Assembly: GCF_000220505.1 (NCBI RefSeq)
Contig: NZ_AFPJ01000036.1
Coordinates: 163,851 to 227,850 of the forward strand
DNA length: 64,000 nt
Source: Microbulbifer agarilyticus S89
GTDB lineage: Bacteria; Pseudomonadota; Gammaproteobacteria; Pseudomonadales; Cellvibrionaceae
Direction of reading: 5' to 3'
The notes under the pieces: generated by a model
Database searches by the model: none
What the model was told of the DNA's origin: nothing
The model's input: only the letters and a program-made list of their open reading frames with translations
Shown: positions 56,024 to 64,000 of the stretch, piece by piece
Layout: every line of letters begins with the position of its first letter
How positions within the stretch are numbered: the stretch's first letter is position 1
Position numbers and translations under genes: made by a program

Positions 56024-56048
56024 CGGCCACCTTCGGGTGGCCGTTTTT
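56024..56048 (+). terminator. Rho-independent terminator of tig
   Basis: Perfect 8-bp stem CGGCCACC (56024-56031) with GGTGGCCG (56036-56043), a stable TTCG tetraloop, then five T residues. Confidence 0.93.
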
Positions 56049-56193
56049 GTTTATGAGAGATGCTGAGAGTCAATCTGGCATTATCGCCGCCGAGCAGTTA
56101 AGCTCAGGTTGAACAAATTTTTCAGAAGTGTGCTTTTTTTGAGCACATGCGTTCTGACCCGCCTAATACGCCGAAAAAGGAAGCATCGTATCC

Positions 56194-56838
56194 ATGGCAT
56201 ATATTGACCGTCCTAGTAGTTCTCAAGACATTTTTGCCACCGGTGGCCTGGTGCCGATGGTGGTAGAGCAGACCGCCAGAGGTGAGCGTTCGTTTGATAT
56301 TTACTCCCGTCTGCTGAAAGAGCGCGTGATCTTTCTGGTGGGACCGGTAGAAGACCATATGGCCAACCTGGTTGTGGCCCAGCTGCTGTTCCTGGAAGCC
56401 GAAAATCCCGATAAAGACATTCACCTGTATATTAATTCGCCAGGTGGGTCGGTAACCGCGGGCATGTCGATTTACGACACCATGCAATTCATCAAGCCCG
56501 ATGTGAGCACCATGTGTATCGGTCAGGCGTGCAGTATGGGTGCATTCCTGCTGACCGCGGGCGCAGAAGGGAAGCGATACGCCACACCAAATTCGCGTGT
56601 GATGATCCACCAGCCAAGTGGCGGCGCGCAGGGGCAGGCTTCTGATATTCATATCCATGCCCAGGAAATTCTCAAAATTCGCGCGCGCCTGAACGAACTT
56701 ATGGCGCATCATACCGGCCGCACCGTGGCGGAAATTGAGCGTGACACGGATCGCGATCGTTTCCTCAGTGCGGACGAAGCCAAGGAGTACGGATTGGTGG
56801 ACGAAGTGTTGGCGCACCGCCAGGGCTTAGCCAAGTAA
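56194..56838 (+). CDS. clpP: ATP-dependent Clp protease proteolytic subunit ClpP
   Basis: A 214-residue serine protease forming the double-heptamer chamber of ClpXP/ClpAP. Catalytic triad Ser114 (GQACSMGAF), His139 (MIHQPSGG) and Asp188 (DTDRDRF), three residues offset from E. coli numbering, and [11 protein letters not shown] lining the chamber. A short N-terminal propeptide is expected to be removed. GGAAG lies about 15 bases upstream of the ATG. An AT-rich TTGAGC/TAATAC pair upstream could be a promoter with 19-base spacing. clpX follows after a structured 226-base gap. Confidence 0.97.
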   Translation: MAYIDRPSSSQDIFATGGLVPMVVEQTARGERSFDIYSRLLKERVIFLVGPVEDHMANLVVAQLLFLEAENPDKDIHLYINSPGGSVTAGMSIYDTMQFIKPDVSTMCIGQACSMGAFLLTAGAEGKRYATPNSRVMIHQPSGGAQGQASDIHIHAQEILKIRARLNELMAHHTGRTVAEIERDTDRDRFLSADEAKEYGLVDEVLAHRQGLAK

Positions 56839-56879
56839 TACCGATACGCCAACTGGCGCGCACTTATTCCCCAAAAACA

Positions 56880-56962
56880 TCCCGGGTAGGGGAGTGATGT
56901 TCCGCAGCGGCTGTGCGCTTCGCGCAGTTACTGCGGTGTGTTGCGCAGCCCCGATCCCGGGA
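56880..56962 (+). other. Long structured inverted repeat between clpP and clpX
   Basis: Nested pairing: TCCCGGG (56880-56886) with CCCGGGA (56956-56962), GGGG (56889-56892) with CCCC (56949-56952), CCGCAG (56902-56907) with CTGCGG (56931-56936), and an apical TGCGC/GCGCA hairpin (56914-56926). No T run follows; an A-rich stretch does. It could be a leader or processing element of clpX, or a DNA cruciform. It ends 102 bases before the clpX start. Confidence 0.6.
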
Positions 56963-57064
56963 GAGAACAAAAAAGCTTGAAAAACCTGCCAAAAGACCGC
57001 ATCTTGATTACGAACCCCTTTTGCCACCGCATTTTGGCTGGCTGTCAGAGCACGGAGTACTTAG

Positions 57065-58348
57065 ATGACTGATAAGAACAGCGGAGAAGATAACGGCAAA
57101 CTCCTTTACTGTTCCTTCTGTGGCAAGAGCCAGCAAGAAGTACGCAAGCTGATTGCTGGTCCTTCTGTATACATCTGTGACGAGTGCGTTGAGCTCTGCA
57201 CCGATATCATTCGCGAGGAAGTGCAGGAGTCCGTCGAAGGCGACGATTCCCGACTGCCTACTCCTCAGGAAATCACCGAGATTCTTGACCAGTACGTGAT
57301 TGGTCAGGCGCGTGCCAAGAAGGTACTGGCAGTCGCGGTATACAACCATTACAAGCGTCTGCGCACTGGCAAGGGCGTGAAAGGCAAGGATGATGTTGAA
57401 CTGGGTAAGTCCAACATCCTGCTGGTCGGCCCTACCGGTAGTGGTAAGACCCTGTTGGCGGAAACCCTTGCCCGCCTGCTGAATGTGCCGTTTACCATCG
57501 CGGACGCCACCACCCTGACCGAAGCCGGTTACGTGGGCGAAGATGTCGAGAACATCATTCAGAAGCTGCTGCAGAAATGTGATTACGATGTAGAAAAGGC
57601 ACAGCAGGGCATTGTCTACATCGATGAAATTGACAAGATTTCCCGTAAATCAGACAACCCCTCCATCACCCGGGACGTTTCCGGTGAGGGCGTACAGCAA
57701 GCTTTGCTGAAGCTGATTGAAGGTACGGTTGCCTCGGTACCGCCTCAGGGCGGCCGCAAGCATCCGCAACAGGAGTTCCTGCAGGTAGACACCTCCAATA
57801 TCCTGTTTATCTGTGGTGGTGCCTTCGCCGGTTTGGACAAGGTCATCCGCGATCGCTCAGAGAAAGGCGGTATCGGCTTCTCTGCAGAGGTCAAATCCAA
57901 AGACAGCAACAGCAACTTTGGTGAGGTGTTGTTGGATCTGGAGCCGGAAGACTTGGTGCGCTACGGGTTGATCCCGGAGTTTGTTGGTCGCCTGCCGGTG
58001 ACCGCGACACTCGAGGAGCTCAACCGGGCTGCACTTGTGCAAATTCTGACCGAGCCGCGCAATGCGCTGACCAAGCAATACGGTAAGCTGTTCGACATGG
58101 AAGGTGTTGAGCTGGACTTCCGTCCGGATGCGCTCGACGCCGTAGCGACCAAAGCCATGGAGCGGAAGACCGGTGCGCGTGGTTTGCGCTCGATCATGGA
58201 GTCGGTGTTGCTGGAAACCATGTATGACATCCCGTCCATGGATAATGTCGCGAAAGTCGTAATTGACGAAGCGGTGATCAAAGGCGAGTCGGCCCCGCTG
58301 CTGGTATATGAGCAGGTGGAAGCCCAGAAGGCCGCACCGGAAGAGTGA
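57065..58348 (+). CDS. clpX: ATP-dependent Clp protease ATP-binding subunit ClpX
   Basis: A 427-residue AAA+ unfoldase that feeds substrates to ClpP. The N-terminal zinc-binding dimerisation domain has Cys16, Cys19, Cys38 and Cys41. Walker A GPTGSGKT (122-129), the pore loop GYVGEDVE, Walker [11 protein letters not shown], sensor [10 protein letters not shown] and the ClpP-binding IGF-type loop region GGIGFSAE are present. E. coli ClpX is 424 residues. GGAG lies 9-12 bases before the ATG. It is followed by a strong terminator, so lon is transcribed separately. Confidence 0.97.
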   Translation: MTDKNSGEDNGKLLYCSFCGKSQQEVRKLIAGPSVYICDECVELCTDIIREEVQESVEGDDSRLPTPQEITEILDQYVIGQARAKKVLAVAVYNHYKRLRTGKGVKGKDDVELGKSNILLVGPTGSGKTLLAETLARLLNVPFTIADATTLTEAGYVGEDVENIIQKLLQKCDYDVEKAQQGIVYIDEIDKISRKSDNPSITRDVSGEGVQQALLKLIEGTVASVPPQGGRKHPQQEFLQVDTSNILFICGGAFAGLDKVIRDRSEKGGIGFSAEVKSKDSNSNFGEVLLDLEPEDLVRYGLIPEFVGRLPVTATLEELNRAALVQILTEPRNALTKQYGKLFDMEGVELDFRPDALDAVATKAMERKTGARGLRSIMESVLLETMYDIPSMDNVAKVVIDEAVIKGESAPLLVYEQVEAQKAAPEE

Positions 58349-58381
58349 TTGCGCCACCCTGAGCACACGGCCTTGCGCCAC

Positions 58382-58409
58382 AAAAAAGCCCCAGTTTGGG
58401 GCTTTTTTT
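58382..58409. terminator. Terminator after clpX
   Basis: Stem GCCCCA (58388-58393) with TGGGGC (58397-58402), GTT loop, flanked by six A and seven T residues, lengthening the stem by A-T pairs. Confidence 0.92.
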
Positions 58410-58738
58410 GTGCCTGGCATTTGGCGCCTGATTCACGTGGTTGCCCGCTGGGTTTAGAGATGCTTTTCGCGGCTAGTTTTTCGCCGTTTGGATAGTATTT
58501 GTTCTATGTCTGAGGCGTCATGGAGAACTTGGGTTTTGTGCAACCATCATCAGGACGGCGAAATTAAACTAATTTTGCTGCGTACGACGGGGTGGGCTTG
58601 TTATTCTGGGCGACGCCCCCACCTTAGCTGTTGAACTGGCGCTAGTCGTATCGCGCGTCCGCACTGGAGGCGACGCAGCATGTACGGTGAAGCTGCCAAT
58701 CTGGCGGCGCAGGCCGCTTGAAGGCCGAGAGGAGTTAT
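58410..58738 (+). promoter_or_regulatory. lon upstream region with a possible heat-shock promoter
   Basis: 329 bases with no gene. A weak sigma-32-like element, CTTGTTA (58597-58603), 12 bases, then CCCCCACCTT (58616-58625), would place transcription about 110 bases before lon. lon is heat-inducible in many bacteria, but the match is poorer than that of ibpA. GGAG at 58730-58733 is the lon ribosome site. Confidence 0.3.
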
Positions 58739-61144
58739 ATGGACCAGCCATCCGAGACCTTGAACGAATACCCCCTGCTGCCACTGCGCGATGTCGTGGT
58801 TTACCCGCATATGGTGATCCCGCTGTTTGTTGGTCGCGAGAAATCCATTGATGCGCTGGAAGACGCAATGCGCAGCGACAAGCAGGTGCTGCTCGTGGCG
58901 CAGCGACAGGCGTCGGAAGACGATCCTGGCGCGGATGATGTGTATCGCGTCGGCACCGTGGCAAGCGTACTGCAATTACTCAAGCTACCCGATGGTACCG
59001 TCAAGGTGCTGGTGGAGGGTGGCCATCGAGTGAAGGTAGAAGAAATTCAGGAAGGCGAGGGGCACTACCGTGCCACTGTATCCCCAATAGAGTCGGAAGA
59101 GCTTTCCGAGGCGGAAGCAGAGGCGCTGGTGCGCTCTGCCATGTCGCAGTTCGAGCAATACGTCAGCGTCAGTAAAAAGGTGCCCAACGAGGTGATGACC
59201 TCGCTGTCCGGCATTGATGAGCCGGGCCGCCTGGCCGATACGATCGCTGCACACATGTCGCTGGACCTGGCGCAGAAACAGGAGTTGCTGGAAACCATCA
59301 GCGTCAAACAGCGTCTCGAGCATTTGCTGGGATTGATGGATTCAGAGATCGACCTGATTCAGGTAGAGAAGCGCATTCGCGGTCGCGTGAAAAAGCAGAT
59401 GGAAAAGAGCCAGCGCGAGTACTATCTGAACGAACAGATGAAGGCGATTCAAAAGGAGTTGGGCGAGATCACCGAAGAGCCCAACGAAATTGAAGAGCTC
59501 GAGAAGAAAATTGCCGAATCCGGCATGTCCGCTGAAGCAGAGAAGAAAACCCGTGCGGAACTGGGCAAACTGAAAATGATGTCGCCCATGTCTGCGGAAG
59601 CGTCCGTGTTGCGCAGCTATATCGACTGGATGTTGAGCGTGCCGTGGAAAAAGGCCAGCCGGGTACGTCATGATCTGATCAAGGCGGAAGAAATCCTGAA
59701 CAAGGATCACTACGGCCTTGAAGAAGTGAAAGAGCGTATCCTGGAGTACCTTGCCGTGCAGAAGCGCGTGAAAAAGGTGAAGGGGCCGATTCTGTGTTTG
59801 GTCGGGCCGCCCGGGGTGGGTAAGACCTCACTCGGTGAATCCATCGCACGCGCAACAAACCGCAAGTATGTGCGCATGGCCCTGGGTGGTGTGCGTGATG
59901 AAGCGGAGATCCGCGGGCATCGTCGCACCTATATTGGCTCGCTGCCCGGTAAGTTGGTGCAGAAAATTTCCAAGGTTGGGGTGAAGAACCCACTGTTCCT
60001 GCTGGATGAAATCGACAAGATGGGTATGGATCACCGCGGCGATCCGGCTTCTGCCTTGCTCGAGGTGTTGGACCCGGAGCAGAACAAGTCTTTCAATGAT
60101 CATTACCTGGAGGTGGACTACGACCTCTCCGATGTGATGTTCGTGTGCACCTCGAACTCGATGAATATTCCTGGTCCTTTATTGGATCGTATGGAAGTGA
60201 TTCGGATTCCCGGATACACCGAAGATGAGAAGTTGAATATTGCCCAGCGCTACCTGATTCCCAAGCAGCGTAAAAACGCGGGTTTGAGACCTGAGGAATT
60301 GGAAATTACCGATGAGGTGGTGCGCGACGTGGTTCGCTACTACACGCGCGAGGCGGGTGTGCGTGGTTTAGATCGCGAGATGGCAAAAATTTGCCGCAAA
60401 GTGGTTACCGAGCATGTGCGTAAATCCACCACCAACAAGGTGGTAATTAAGCAGGATCAGCTGGAAGACCTGTTGGGTGTACGCAAGTTTGATTACGGGC
60501 GCGCGGAAGAGGAAAACAAGATCGGTCAGGTGACTGGACTTGCCTGGACCGAAGTGGGCGGTGAGCTGCTCACCATTGAGTCTTCTGCGGTTCCTGGTAA
60601 AGGGCGTGTGATCAAGACCGGTTCCCTCGGCGATGTGATGCAGGAGTCGATCCAGGCAGCGCTGACCGTCGTGCGCGCGCGTGCCCAATCACTCGGTATT
60701 GCCCCGGACTTCCATGAAACACGTGACATTCATATCCACGTTCCTGAGGGCGCCACGCCCAAAGATGGACCGTCTGCGGGTATCGCGATGTGCACGGCGC
60801 TGGCATCGGTGCTCACCAATATCCCTGTTCGTGCCGATGTGGCAATGACCGGTGAAATTACCCTGCGTGGCGAAGTGCTGCGCATCGGCGGCCTGAAAGA
60901 GAAACTTCTGGCTGCGCACCGTGGGGGTATCAAAACCGTGTTAATCCCGGCGGACAACGAGCGTGACCTCAAGGATATACCTGACAATATTCAACAGGAC
61001 CTGGTGATTAAGCCGGTGAAGTGGATTGATCAGGTGTTTGAGTATGCGCTGGAGTCTTCGCCCAACGCACTGAGCGATGAAGAGTATTCCGCGTTACAGA
61101 AAAAAGCGGATGAGCGCTCCCAGCGCTCTGTTCAGACGCACTGA
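58739..61144 (+). CDS. lon: ATP-dependent Lon protease (endopeptidase La)
   Basis: An 801-residue AAA+ protease that degrades misfolded and regulatory proteins. The N-terminal substrate-binding domain begins [24 protein letters not shown]. Coiled coil follows, then Walker [10 protein letters not shown] (from 356) and Walker [11 protein letters not shown]. The protease domain carries the Ser-Lys dyad, Ser679 in KDGPSAGIA and Lys722 in [13 protein letters not shown], the same numbering as E. coli Lon. The ATG at 58739 has GGAG 6-9 bases upstream; a TTG 21 bases earlier would add seven residues that contain the ribosome site. A terminator follows. Confidence 0.97.
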   Translation: MDQPSETLNEYPLLPLRDVVVYPHMVIPLFVGREKSIDALEDAMRSDKQVLLVAQRQASEDDPGADDVYRVGTVASVLQLLKLPDGTVKVLVEGGHRVKVEEIQEGEGHYRATVSPIESEELSEAEAEALVRSAMSQFEQYVSVSKKVPNEVMTSLSGIDEPGRLADTIAAHMSLDLAQKQELLETISVKQRLEHLLGLMDSEIDLIQVEKRIRGRVKKQMEKSQREYYLNEQMKAIQKELGEITEEPNEIEELEKKIAESGMSAEAEKKTRAELGKLKMMSPMSAEASVLRSYIDWMLSVPWKKASRVRHDLIKAEEILNKDHYGLEEVKERILEYLAVQKRVKKVKGPILCLVGPPGVGKTSLGESIARATNRKYVRMALGGVRDEAEIRGHRRTYIGSLPGKLVQKISKVGVKNPLFLLDEIDKMGMDHRGDPASALLEVLDPEQNKSFNDHYLEVDYDLSDVMFVCTSNSMNIPGPLLDRMEVIRIPGYTEDEKLNIAQRYLIPKQRKNAGLRPEELEITDEVVRDVVRYYTREAGVRGLDREMAKICRKVVTEHVRKSTTNKVVIKQDQLEDLLGVRKFDYGRAEEENKIGQVTGLAWTEVGGELLTIESSAVPGKGRVIKTGSLGDVMQESIQAALTVVRARAQSLGIAPDFHETRDIHIHVPEGATPKDGPSAGIAMCTALASVLTNIPVRADVAMTGEITLRGEVLRIGGLKEKLLAAHRGGIKTVLIPADNERDLKDIPDNIQQDLVIKPVKWIDQVFEYALESSPNALSDEEYSALQKKADERSQRSVQTH

Positions 61145-61193
61145 TTGCCGGTGGTGCCCTACCGTTTATTAGCCTGACCTGAAATTGACTCTG

Positions 61194-61228
61194 AGACCTG
61201 TCGTCGATGTGGAGGCGGCAGGTCTTTT
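61194..61228 (+). terminator. Rho-independent terminator of lon
   Basis: Stem AGACCTG (61194-61200) with CAGGTCT (61219-61225), 18-base loop that can pair further, ending in TTTT. It lies 50 bases past the lon stop codon. Confidence 0.7.
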
Positions 61229-61395
61229 CGTATTCAGGTGGTTAAGTTTGCACAGAAAACCGTTGAAACGATGGTATCAAGTCGCTTAGAGTACGCCGCT
61301 GGCCATTGCTGGTGGTTAAAATTTAAGCTTGCCGGCCGTTGACTGAACAAGTGTGGCTGAAAAATGGCAAACTGCCCGCAAAGCCGCATGGTTCC

Positions 61396-61424
61396 TTGAC
61401 CCACCAACAGGCAGTTGGTATAAA
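61396..61424 (+). promoter_or_regulatory. Sigma-70 promoter of hupB
   Basis: -35 TTGACC (61396-61401), exactly 17 bases, -10 TATAAA (61419-61424): the best promoter match in the window. Transcription would start near 61431, giving a leader of about 190 bases. The rest of the 477-base lon-hupB gap shows a small palindrome AGATTCAGAATCT (61563-61575) and no gene. Confidence 0.75.
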
Positions 61425-61621
61425 ACGTGGCTTGTTGTGCTACGGGGGAACCGCAGTCGATTGGTAAATCCACTGCGAAAAAATACTTGCTTGCACCTTG
61501 TTATTCAGGGATGCAACAGACCTGACGAACACACCTGGAATTGAACTCTGGGAACTACTTCCAGATTCAGAATCTAGTTTCATAGACCATTTAGACCTAG
61601 AAAAGAATAGAGGGATATAGC

Positions 61622-61894
61622 GTGAATAAGTCCGAACTGATTGAAGCCATTGCCGCGTCTGCTGACATTCCTAAGGCAGCTGCTGGCCGCGCTCTGGACG
61701 CCATGGTAGACAGCATTACCGACGCTCTGAAAAAAGGCGATCAGGTTGCTCTGGTTGGCTTTGGTACCTTCGCTGTGAAAGAGCGTGCTGCGCGTACTGG
61801 TCGCAACCCGCGTACCGGCGATCCGATCGAAATCGCTGCCGCTAAAATCCCGAACTTCAAAGCTGGCAAGGCTTTGAAAGACGCGGTGAACTAA
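61622..61894 (+). CDS. hupB: DNA-binding protein HU-beta
   Basis: A 90-residue nucleoid protein that bends and compacts DNA as a dimer. It matches the HU-beta family along its whole length: [28 protein letters not shown], the DNA-gripping arm [28 protein letters not shown], and the end [15 protein letters not shown]. The GTG start at 61622 has GAGGGA 8-13 bases upstream. Codon use is that of a highly expressed gene. The lon-hupB-ppiD order is conserved in gammaproteobacteria. Confidence 0.98.
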   Translation: MNKSELIEAIAASADIPKAAAGRALDAMVDSITDALKKGDQVALVGFGTFAVKERAARTGRNPRTGDPIEIAAAKIPNFKAGKALKDAVN

Positions 61895-61921
61895 GAAGCT
61901 TTGTAAAAAATGCTTCAAAGG

Positions 61922-61948
61922 GGCGTATCAGATGGATGCGCCTTTTTT
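61922..61948 (+). terminator. Rho-independent terminator of hupB
   Basis: Stem GGCGTAT (61922-61928) with ATGCGCC (61936-61942), one G-U pair, then six T residues. It separates hupB from ppiD. Confidence 0.88.
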
Positions 61949-62085
61949 GTTTCTGCAAGATTGAAATCGTAATCAGGATCAACGGGATGTCTCCCTGATC
62001 AGCACTTGCAACATTGCTGTGTGCTGAAATAAGAATAACTATTGATCCGGTGGTATACAGACAAGAGTTAAATTCGGAGCTGGAT

Positions 62086-63981
62086 ATGCTTCAGTCCATG
62101 CGTGACAACCTGAAGGGAACCGCTGCCATTATCGTTGCGGCGTTTTTCGGATTTATCATGGTGATTGGTGGGATCGATTTTTTCACCGGTGCCAGCGGTG
62201 GCTCTGCCAGTAAGGTGGCAGAGGTCAACGGCGAAAAGATTTCTCAGCTTGACCTGCAGCGTGCGATCCAGAATCGCCGCGCGATGATCGAAAACCAGTA
62301 TGGCGACAATGTGCCGACTGACTTGCTGACCGACGAACAGCTGCGTGGCCCGGTGCTGCAACAGCTCGTCAACAGTGCGGTTATGCGCCAGGCCGCGCTC
62401 GATCGCGGTATGGCGATGAGTGTCTCTGCGGTAGATAGAGAGATCACGCAGATGCCTGGTTTCCAGGTAAACGGTCAGTTTGACTTACAAGTGTATCGCG
62501 ACGGTCTGCGCCGTATGGGATACAGCCCCACGGTTTTCCGCCAGCTGCTGGAGCAGGAAATGGTGATGCAGCAGTTCATCGACAGTGTGTCGCAAACTGC
62601 GTTCAGCACCCGGGCCGATGCCGAAAATATCGTTGCCGTGTCGATGGAAGAGCGTGACTTTGATTACGTGACCCTGCCTGCGGCGCCGCTGCTCGAAGGC
62701 GTTGCCGTTGCGGACGGTGAGGTGCAGGCCTACTACGATGCAAATCAGTCTGCATTCCAGCGCCCCGAGCAGGTATCTGTTGAGTATATCGAGCTGACGC
62801 CGGACTTGTTCGCGGCGAATATCGATATTTCTGAACAGGACGTGCGTGCGCAATACGATCAGGAAGTGAAGAATTTCCAGGCCAGTATTCGTCGCCATGC
62901 GGCGCATATTCTGGTCGAGGGAGATGACGAGGCTGCACAGGCAAAGGTGGCGGAAGTTCAGTCAAAACTGGACGGCGGTGCTGAATTTGCGGCGCTGGCA
63001 AAAGAGTACTCCGATGACATCTTGTCCAGTGAGGACGGCGGTGATGTCGGTTTCACTTCTGGTGATGTATTCCCGCCCGCGTTTGAGGAAGCCCTCGCGC
63101 AATTGCAGGTTGGTGAAGTGTCCGGTGCGGTGAAAACCGATGCAGGTACCCATTTCATCAAGCTGATTGAAGTTGCCGATGCCGAGCCACCGACGTTTGC
63201 TGAGCGCAAGACCGCTATTGAAACACGCATCCGTAACGCGGAAGCCGAGCGCGAGTTTGTGGATGCAGTGAGCCGTCTGGGTGACCTGGCGTACAACGCT
63301 GAGACGCTGGCGGCACCGGCAGAAGAGTTGGGCGTAAGTGTACAGACATCTCCTTTGTTCTCCCGTCAGGGTGGCCCGGGTATTGTCGGTGAGCGCCAGG
63401 TAGTTAACGCAGCGTTTTCCCCGGAAGTGCTTGAAGACGGTAACACGTCAGACGTATTGAATCTCACCGAAAACCAAGCGGTGGTATTGCGTGTTGTCGA
63501 GCACAAGCCTGAAGGTGTGAAACCCCTTGAGGAAGTAAAAGCTGAGGTTGTCCAGCGTCTGAAGCGCGACAAGGCGAGTGAGCAGCTGGCGAACAAAGCC
63601 CGGGAAATTGAATCCCGGGCGGGTGAGACCGGTGGTCTGGCGGCCGTGGCCGAAGCGGAAAGCCTGACCCTTGAAACCAGTGACAAGACCCGCCGTGGTG
63701 GCTTTGGTGCCCGTGGTGAAGTGGTGGACAAGGTATTTGCAATGGCGGAGCCGCGCCCCGGTGCACGCACCTTGAAGCAGTTCGCACTGCCGAGTGGTGA
63801 CGTGGTTGTGGTGCAATTGCGCGCTGTACGCTCCGGTGATCTCACCCGTCAAAGCAAGGAACAGCGTGATGCGTTGATGCAGCAGTTGTCTTCTATGCAG
63901 GGCGGTGCAGAGTTGGCAGCGGTGCAGAAGTATTTGCTGAGCAAGGCAGATGTTGAGATCCTGAGCGGCAATGAGCAGTAG
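62086..63981 (+). CDS. ppiD: Periplasmic folding chaperone PpiD (SurA-N/parvulin)
   Basis: A 631-residue chaperone anchored in the inner membrane near the Sec translocon, helping newly exported proteins fold. An N-terminal membrane helix (about 13-32: AAIIVAAFFGFIMVIGG) is followed by a SurA-N-like chaperone domain (about 45-230), a parvulin domain (about 262-360: HAAHILVEGDDEAAQAKVAEVQSKLDGGAEFAALAKEYSDD), and a C-terminal chaperone-like region. E. coli PpiD is 623 residues. The ATG at 62086 has GGAG 7-10 bases upstream; an earlier in-frame codon at 62014 would add an unlikely leader. The last 19 bases of the window follow its stop codon. Confidence 0.94.
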   Translation: MLQSMRDNLKGTAAIIVAAFFGFIMVIGGIDFFTGASGGSASKVAEVNGEKISQLDLQRAIQNRRAMIENQYGDNVPTDLLTDEQLRGPVLQQLVNSAVMRQAALDRGMAMSVSAVDREITQMPGFQVNGQFDLQVYRDGLRRMGYSPTVFRQLLEQEMVMQQFIDSVSQTAFSTRADAENIVAVSMEERDFDYVTLPAAPLLEGVAVADGEVQAYYDANQSAFQRPEQVSVEYIELTPDLFAANIDISEQDVRAQYDQEVKNFQASIRRHAAHILVEGDDEAAQAKVAEVQSKLDGGAEFAALAKEYSDDILSSEDGGDVGFTSGDVFPPAFEEALAQLQVGEVSGAVKTDAGTHFIKLIEVADAEPPTFAERKTAIETRIRNAEAEREFVDAVSRLGDLAYNAETLAAPAEELGVSVQTSPLFSRQGGPGIVGERQVVNAAFSPEVLEDGNTSDVLNLTENQAVVLRVVEHKPEGVKPLEEVKAEVVQRLKRDKASEQLANKAREIESRAGETGGLAAVAEAESLTLETSDKTRRGGFGARGEVVDKVFAMAEPRPGARTLKQFALPSGDVVVVQLRAVRSGDLTRQSKEQRDALMQQLSSMQGGAELAAVQKYLLSKADVEILSGNEQ

Positions 63982-64000
63982 CGACTGACTTACCCGCACA

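Overview
The window reads as a stretch of chromosome from a moderately GC-rich gammaproteobacterium of the marine Cellvibrionales type. A Microbulbifer-like genome is my best guess, inferred from the gene mix and order and not proven. Supporting observations are the smc-zipA-ligA block in the pseudomonad arrangement, a FabY-type condensing enzyme, a PsrA-like operator in front of fadBA, and the tig-clpP-clpX-lon-hupB-ppiD order. I see no prophage, insertion sequence, CRISPR array or rRNA. The window is almost entirely housekeeping and metabolic genes, cut at the left inside ccmF.

Layout. 1-4.0 kb: cytochrome c maturation genes (ccmF end, ccmG, then ccmH-ccmI), split by yigZ and an opposing tRNA-Val/tRNA-Asp pair. 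4.2-12 kb: smc, zipA, ligA and a conserved small gene. 12.1-13.9 kb: a 15-bp tandem repeat, fumC and a 40-residue membrane ORF. 14.2-20.2 kb: a lipid-degradation region with an AraC regulator, a 600-residue acyl-CoA dehydrogenase, an SCP2-like protein and fadD. 20.3-26.3 kb: an M28 aminopeptidase lipoprotein, an M14 carboxypeptidase, a strong candidate non-coding RNA, two further lipoproteins and a DUF3445 protein. 26.3-30.8 kb: an AraC regulator divergent from an FMO-SDR-SDR operon. 30.8-36.3 kb: LysE exporter, TatD nuclease, a cysteine desulfurase-SufE fusion, TcdA, SlyD-like isomerase and a truncated globin. 36.7-45.1 kb: HIT protein, GIN-domain protein, YcjX-YcjF, a secreted protein and glutathione reductase divergent around a CRP-type site, a ribosome hibernation factor and a periplasmic coiled-coil protein. 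45.2-50.4 kb: thpR, a heat-shock ibpA with a sigma-32 promoter and a ROSE-type RNA thermometer, a methyltransferase, a GlxA-type regulator and fabY. 50.6-54.3 kb: fadBA under a PsrA-like operator. 54.4-64 kb: tRNA-Leu, tig, clpP, clpX, lon, hupB and ppiD.

Two themes connect the genes. One is fatty-acid turnover: fadD activates, the acyl-CoA dehydrogenase and fadBA degrade, and fabY starts synthesis. The other is protein quality control: tig, clpPX, lon, ppiD, slyD, ibpA. A third module is sulfur transfer to tRNA modification (CsdA-SufE fusion facing tcdA).

I do not claim a wholly new system. The points most worth checking are the structured RNA at 23.52-23.73 kb, the ibpA thermometer, the structured clpP-clpX spacer, the CsdA-SufE fusion beside tcdA, and the uncharacterised FMO-SDR-SDR operon.
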